Shown: in pieces, positions 59,113-64,000 of the stretch
Position numbering within the stretch: position 1 is the stretch's first letter
Layout: each line of letters opens with the position of its first letter
From: Corylus avellana
Taxonomy: Eukaryota; Streptophyta; Magnoliopsida; Fagales; Betulaceae
Length of the DNA stretch: 64,000 nucleotides
Assembly (NCBI RefSeq): GCF_901000735.1
Contig: NC_081546.1
Coordinates: 14,027,629 to 14,091,628, forward strand
Direction: 5' to 3'
Position numbers and translations under genes: made by a program
Notes under the pieces: model-generated
The model's database searches: none
What the model saw: only the letters and a program-made list of their open reading frames with translations
Told to the model about the DNA's origin: nothing

Positions 59113-60706
59113 CTTCTCTAGGCCATATTTGCTTAGTCTAGTTTTAATATGTCTGCTGCTAATATTTTATTTTTGTTTCGATAATATATTTTTTTTTTTT
59201 TGGTTTTTGTGATTATCGAAACAAAACGAGAGACCCACGGTTACTGAAACTGAGAACCATTTGTTCTCAACCACCATGAGACCCAAAAAGGGTGCTGCCC
59301 GTTCTTGGCCAAAGAGCTTGAGCCTTGTGACTAGTGCGGCGAAGTCACGTAAATGGTTCCTAAAGCTCAGAAGGCTTGCGTGAGGCTGCCGATGTGTTTG
59401 TTTACACAGAAAAACGGGACAGCAAGCATGAACTAAGCCACTACTCAGATTCGTTCCATCTCCTACTCAGGTTACACGCTTGCCGCATACAGTGAATGGA
59501 GAAAACCCCATATGGGGCCGCCTGTGATGGATAGAACCGGCCCTACACGAGCTGCGATTTCTGGCCGGAACGGTGGCCATTTCACCGGTCTAAAANNNNN
59601 NNNNNNNNNNNNNNNNNNNNCGGCAGCCCCACACGGGGTGCCTACCGTTTTGGCCGGCAGCCCCACACGGGGTGCCTGCTGTTTTGGCCGGCGCATTAAG
59701 GAACCGGCGCCGGTGACCGGAGAATGGGGAAGGGGAAGAGGCAGCGGCGCAAGGGGCTAGCTTTCCGGGTTAGGTGTTAAGTTTTTTTTTGGGTTGGAGG
59801 GTTGGTTATTCGGGTAGGGTTTTCAACCCGTTTTGGTCTGATTCAAAAAAAAAAAAAAAAAAAAAAAATTTGGGACTGACCCAATCCAGCAACCCAATTC
59901 TGGGCCATATCTGTAGCTAGCCCATTCCAGTAGCCCAACCTGGTTTAAGTAGCTGGCCCATCCGGATTAAAAAAAAAAAAAACAAAAGGGGCTCATTGGG
60001 TTTCGAACTTGGGCTCTTAAGGAATAACTAAGGTCACTTTAAGACCATTAGGCTATTCAGTTTATTATGCTTTAATATTGCATTTATATTTATCTTATCT
60101 TTTAAATTGTTCAGTATTAAATTATTATTTCTTTAATGCATGAACTTAAGGATACATCTTTTAATTGTTTAAATATAAATTGTTTGATGTCTGGACCTGA
60201 GAATAATTAACTAAGCCTCATGTGTTGGTGAATGTTTATGGTACTATCCAAAATTGCAATCGGAAAGCTCTGGCAAGGTAAGTCTTGGGACTTAAGTGTG
60301 CCGTTGTGCGCCCCCTCACTTATCTGGGACACTATCCGGTTGTACTTTGGAAAAATACTGTTTACCCACTAACATGATGGTTTTGTCTTTTATTCTTGGG
60401 AACTTTATTTTTGGCATCTATATAGTTAATGATGTTAATGAAGTCGTGATTATCATAATAATTTTTGGGAGAGCCACAGCATCCCGATTTTATGATGATA
60501 ATTGCATCAAGATCATATATGTGAACTTCATATGGAAAATTAACATCATGTTGTAATTAATTCATAAATTTAATTTGCCAATCCCCACAGGGACGTTTTT
60601 ATTTTTATGAATTAATTAGAATAAGATAGTAAATTTAACATTAAAAATAAAATTTCTCTTAGGCCCACAGGTACGGAAAATTTTATTTATTAATGTTAAA
60701 TTTAGG
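59113..60706. other. Second copia leader, with gap and small tandem repeat
   Basis: Non-coding. It contains a 25-N gap (59596-59620) followed by two copies of a 34-bp GC-rich unit (CGGCAGCCCCACACGGGGTG, 59621-about 59690). From 59990 it matches the leader after LTR 1. Confidence 0.55.
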
Positions 60707-60978
60707 GGAAACTTCACTAAGGCCCCCTGAAGTTCCAGCCGATTTTGCAGACCCCCCCTGAACTTCAAAAACTCTCATTTTGGACCCTTAAACTTCCATT
60801 TTCTCTCACTTTAGACCCCTCCGTCAGTTTTCAACGTTAGATTTAACGGTTTGACTTTTTTATACCCATTATACCCTTCGTTAAAACTACACCGTTTTGG
60901 ATCTCTAAAAATTACAACTCACCCAGCCCAAAACGACGTCGTTTTGGGCATTAACTTTTTTGTTTGTTTTTTTTTTTT
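60707..60978. repeat. Insertion interrupting the copia element
   Basis: Begins GGGGAAACTTCACTAAGGCC and continues with words such as CCCCTGAACTTCAAAAACTC. I associate this style with termini of dispersed non-autonomous elements in plants; the family is uncertain. It runs into a 71-N gap (60979-61049) through a T-run. Confidence 0.45.
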
Positions 60979-61049
60979 NNNNNNNNNNNNNNNNNNNNNN
61001 NNNNNNNNNNNNNNNNNNNNNNNNNNNNNNNNNNNNNNNNNNNNNNNNN
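60979..61049. other. Assembly gap (71 N)
   Basis: Between a T-run and an A-run, inside the inserted sequence. Confidence 0.95.
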
Positions 61050-61137
61050 AAAAAAAAAAAAAAAAAAAAAGAGTAATATCGGGGTGGCTCCAGCCACCCC
61101 TTGGCCAAAATGGGGTGGCCGGACCACCCCATTTTTG
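61050..61137. repeat. GGGGTGGCC repeat inserted in copia RT
   Basis: An A-run followed by GGGTGGCTCCAGCCACCCC and GGGGTGGCCGGACCACCCC. It ends where the copia RT frame resumes. The same family occurs at about 14380 and, degenerate, at 1120. Confidence 0.6.
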
Positions 61138-61965
61138 TCTCAGAAGGCTTACATTGAAAAGGTTTTAGAGAGATTCAAAATGAAGAACTGTTCAACTTCT
61201 GTAGCACCTATCATTAAAGGGGATAAATTCAGCAATAATCAGTGTCCCCAGAATGCATTGGAACAAGAACGGATGAAAAGTATCCCATATGCATCTGCAG
61301 TTGGCAGCCTATTATATGCACAGGTCTGTACTAGACCTGACATTGCAATGGTAGTTGGAATGCTGGGTCGATATCAAAGCAACCCAGGATTGGAACATTG
61401 GAAAGCTGTAAAAAAAGTGATGCGGTATTTGCAAGGAACCAAGGACTACAGTTTGACATACAGACACACTGACCATTTGGAGGTGGTTGGATATTCAGAT
61501 TCAGATTTTGCTGGATGTGTGGATAGCAGGAAGTCTACTTCAGGATATATCTTTCTTCTTGCTGGAGGAGCTATATCTTGGAGAAGCAGCAAGCAGACTA
61601 TAATTGCTACATCTACAATGGAAGCATAATTTATTGCATGCTATGAAGCCACTACACAGGCATTATGGTTGAGAAATTTTGTTAGTGGTCTCAAGGTTGT
61701 CGATTCTATAGCGAGACCAATCAAGATCTTCTGCGATAATCGTGCTGCCATTTTCTTTTCTAAGAATAATAAAAGTGGAAGCAGAAGTAAGCATATCGAC
61801 ATCAAGTACCTTAGTGTGAGAGAGAACATTAAAAGGAATGAAGTATTCATTGAGCATATTAGTACTGAACTGATGATTGCGGATCCCATGACTAAAGGTT
61901 TACCGGTAAAGCAGTTTAAAAGTCATGTGGAGCATATGGGGCTCATTGATTCATTTTGTACTTAG
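61138..61965 (+). pseudogene. Copia RT end and RNase H
   Basis: Starts mid-RT (AYIEKVLERFKM) and continues through YASAVGSLLYAQVCTRPDIA and the RNase H segment YSDSDFAGC, STSGY, ATSTMEA. A TAA at 61627-61629 replaces the codon after MEA; the same frame then continues (CDNRAA, SKHIDIKY, IADPMTKGLP) to a natural end at 61965. One nonsense codon plus the upstream insertion inactivate it. Confidence 0.85.
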
Positions 61966-62292
61966 TTCTTTCTATTCAATCTATAGACATCATGTTATTT
62001 TAATAAAGTTTTGTGCACATTTATTATCTTATCCATGAGGATAAAATTAAGTTTGGACCCGAATGACTTATAGGAAGTTCGTTCATTAAGTACATTATCC
62101 ATAAAGTACTCATTTAGGGAGGTATTAGACATCGTGATACATGGAAGGGACGGCTTATTACATAAAAGCTTTACTGCCATGATTCGTGTGTAGTATTCCT
62201 TGAATGAGTGGGAGGATTCCATGAATGGTTGGAATAGATAAAGTATTGGCCAAATCATAGAACTGAACACCATAAGGAATTTATGTGTCATA

Positions 62293-62309
62293 AGGGCCAA
62301 GTGGGAGAA
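62293..62309 (+). other. Copia polypurine tract
   Basis: AGGGCCAAGTGGGAGA-type tract directly before the TGTAAGAAATTC start of LTR 3, as in other plant copia elements where it primes plus-strand synthesis. Confidence 0.7.
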
Positions 62310-62851
62310 TGTAAGAAATTCCATTTAAGTATGTCTCTTATGTCACATATATTATTGTAATTATAAAATTACGGTGTTCAATATTCTATTCCAATTTGAA
62401 GCTTATTATGTAAATCAAATATTATGAATTAAATGACTGATTTAATTCTTGTGGAACAAGTATTTGATTTCAATCAAATATTTTGAATTAAATCACTGAT
62501 TTAATTCTTGTGGAACAAGTATTTGATTTAATTAATGATTTAATGTTTGTGGAATCAATTAGTTGTATTGATTGATTTTTTATTCCTTGATGGGAGGAAT
62601 AATTAAGGTAACAGCTCTAATTGAGGGTACCCCTAACCTACCTATAAATAAGGCCTGTGTATTCCATCAATTGACACTCACTGGTAGGCATAGGTCAGAA
62701 GAACCTCTCAATAAAATTGTTTAGTTTTAGTTTGATTGCTGTGGAGTCGTTCTTCAAGCTGCTTGAGCAAAGCAATGGCTGGAGGTACATATACATATAT
62801 ATATTAAATTTCCGCTGCTAATTATATTGTTAATTAGCATTTATATATATT
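62310..62851 (+). repeat. Copia LTR 3 (3' truncated)
   Basis: Starts TGTAAGAAATTCC and matches LTR 1 and LTR 2 until TTATATATATT, lacking their last 15 or so bases (CAATATTTTACA). It is followed at 62853 by a copy of the 5' flank instead of a normal target duplication. Confidence 0.8.
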
Positions 62852-62852
62852 G

Positions 62853-62912
62853 CTCATCAATATTGGAAGTGTCAAACGACCCACAACTTGTTACAATTCC
62901 AGCCACATGTGA
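62853..62912. repeat. 60-bp copy of the copia 5' flank
   Basis: Identical by eye to 55502-55561 (CTCATCAATATTGGAAGTG to CCACATGTGA), then diverges to AAGAAAAATCTGG. Far longer than a copia target duplication. Confidence 0.85.
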
Positions 62913-63468
62913 AAGAAAAATCTGGTACGGTGGCCTGGACCTTTGCACCTTTATACCAAAGATCAACCAATGTATAATTATTTATTTGTTGTGTCAAAAT
63001 GAGAGATACACGTTTAATTGTATAAAACATGAATTTTCAGACCATATAAAAAATGGCCCCGCCAATTAACTATATATAAATATTTTCACGGAGCGCTATG
63101 ATCATCATATAATTAACCAGCTGCATGAGAAGCTATATACAAAATTTAGTGATAATCATTGTTGTGCATGCAATATGGTTGACCAATAGTACTAACTACT
63201 GAAAAATATAAAAAATATTTTACTCCAAAACAAATGGAGCATTAATCATACTTTGATTTCTGAAAAAAAATGACACACAGATATATATGTGTGTGTGTGT
63301 GAAATTTGTTTTAGTTTGGAATTGCAAAATATATAAACGTCTTTTAGGATATTGACTAAAAATTAGTCATGCATGTATTACTTCTACCATCATTATGATT
63401 ATTGTTTGTAATAATGCATATTCAATAAAAATATAACTAATAAGAGTGGTTTTAATAAGAGGAATGCT
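62913..63468. other. AT-rich DNA, no gene
   Basis: Non-coding, with a (TG)n run at about 63287-63301. Confidence 0.5.
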
Positions 63469-63619
63469 AGGAACCATCTTTTTATTCTTTTAAAGCTGAT
63501 GCGGCTTTTAAAATCACTATTAAATTTTAGATGAATCATATTTGAATTTTGATTCAATGATGATTTTAAAAGCTACATCAACTTTAGGAGGATAAAAAGA
63601 GAATAAAAAGATGGTCCTT
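63469..63619. repeat. Fold-back MITE
   Basis: The left arm AGGAACCATCTTTTTATTCT pairs with the right arm AGAATAAAAAGATGGTCCTT. The inner stem GGCTTTTAAAATCA is shared with the MITE at 2021-2506. Confidence 0.8.
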
Positions 63620-63620
63620 A

Positions 63621-64000
63621 CACTACAAAAAAAAACAAGGTTTACTAATGCTTGAAATAGAGGCGCTTTAATAAAACACCCCCTTATAGGGACGTTTTAT
63701 TGTGTAAACGACACAAAATAAAATTAGCAACGCCTGCGCAGAAAAACGTACCCTTAATTCGAGACATTCCAATAGGGCATGCTTCAATTTAGTTAATTAA
63801 GTGTGCCTGGTTGGCAAGCGCCCTTAATTCGGGACGCCTGCTATCTTGGCGCCCTTAGTTAGGGGCACTTGCCAGCCAAGCGCCTTTAATTAGAAGCACC
63901 TGCCAGCCAGCCGCCCCCTTTAATTAGGGGCGCCTGCCAACTAGGCACCCTTAATTAAGTGTGTCTGGCTAGCCAACACCCTTAATTAAGTGTGTCTGGC
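63621..64000. mobile_element. CACTA-type terminus, runs off the window
   Basis: Starts CACTACAAAAAAAAACAAGG. From 63750 onward it has a dense series of imperfect subterminal words such as CGCCCTTAATTAGGGGCGCC and TGCCAGCC. Same architecture as the elements at 6561 and 27786 but with a different subterminal motif. The right side is not in the window. Confidence 0.7.

Noticed and set aside
60851..61168. Frames bridging the N gap at 60979
   Set aside because: They are created by reading through N and A/T runs.

Overview
This is a eudicot nuclear scaffold window: AT-rich, with GT-AG introns, plant LTR retrotransposons and an integrated plant pararetrovirus. The GGGGTGGCC-type repeats and dense nested transposons would suit a woody species, but I cannot name one. 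Five runs of N break it: 12566-12665, 27686-27785, 58110-58209, 59596-59620 and 60979-61049.

From 2.6 to 33 kb lies a tandem array of short-chain dehydrogenase/reductase genes of the tropinone reductase-like type, each with five exons. The repeat unit is a pair: a TRa-type gene (about 268 aa, long intron 1) followed by a TRb-type gene (about 266 aa, long intron 2). Unit A holds copy 1 (TRa, intact, 2613-4767) and copy 2 (TRb, intact, 15341-17799). The two are separated by an 8.7 kb CACTA-like element that landed in the TATA box of copy 2. Unit B holds copy 3 (TRa, pseudogene, 20517-22604) and copy 4 (TRb, intact, 24162-26708). Unit C is a very recent copy of unit B: copy 5 (TRa, only exons 4-5) and copy 6 (TRb, one-base frameshift). 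The intact genes predict NADPH-dependent ketone reductases of specialised metabolism. Copy 1 has two substitutions at cofactor-binding positions.

From 34.5 to 40.7 kb are remains of a Mutator-like (MULE) element: a decayed transposase on the minus strand and, convergent to it, a small three-exon gene for a GRF-type zinc finger protein. From 40.8 to 47.1 kb is a scrambled, broken endogenous pararetrovirus (Caulimoviridae) carrying movement protein, protease, reverse transcriptase and RNase H regions, a downstream second ORF, a promoter and a tRNA-Met primer site. Its segments lie in opposite orientations.

From 47.9 to 53.9 kb is a 5'-truncated Ty1/copia sequence ending in poly(A), split by a 3.7 kb hAT element with 8-bp target duplications. 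From 54.8 to 62.9 kb are a minisatellite and a second copia family with three LTR copies, whose flanking DNA is repeated across an assembly gap. The window ends inside another CACTA-type terminus (from 63621).

I see no prokaryote-like system, CRISPR array, tRNA or rRNA gene. The points of greatest interest are the history of the paired reductase array, the transposon insertion in a TATA box, and the zinc finger gene accompanying the MULE.
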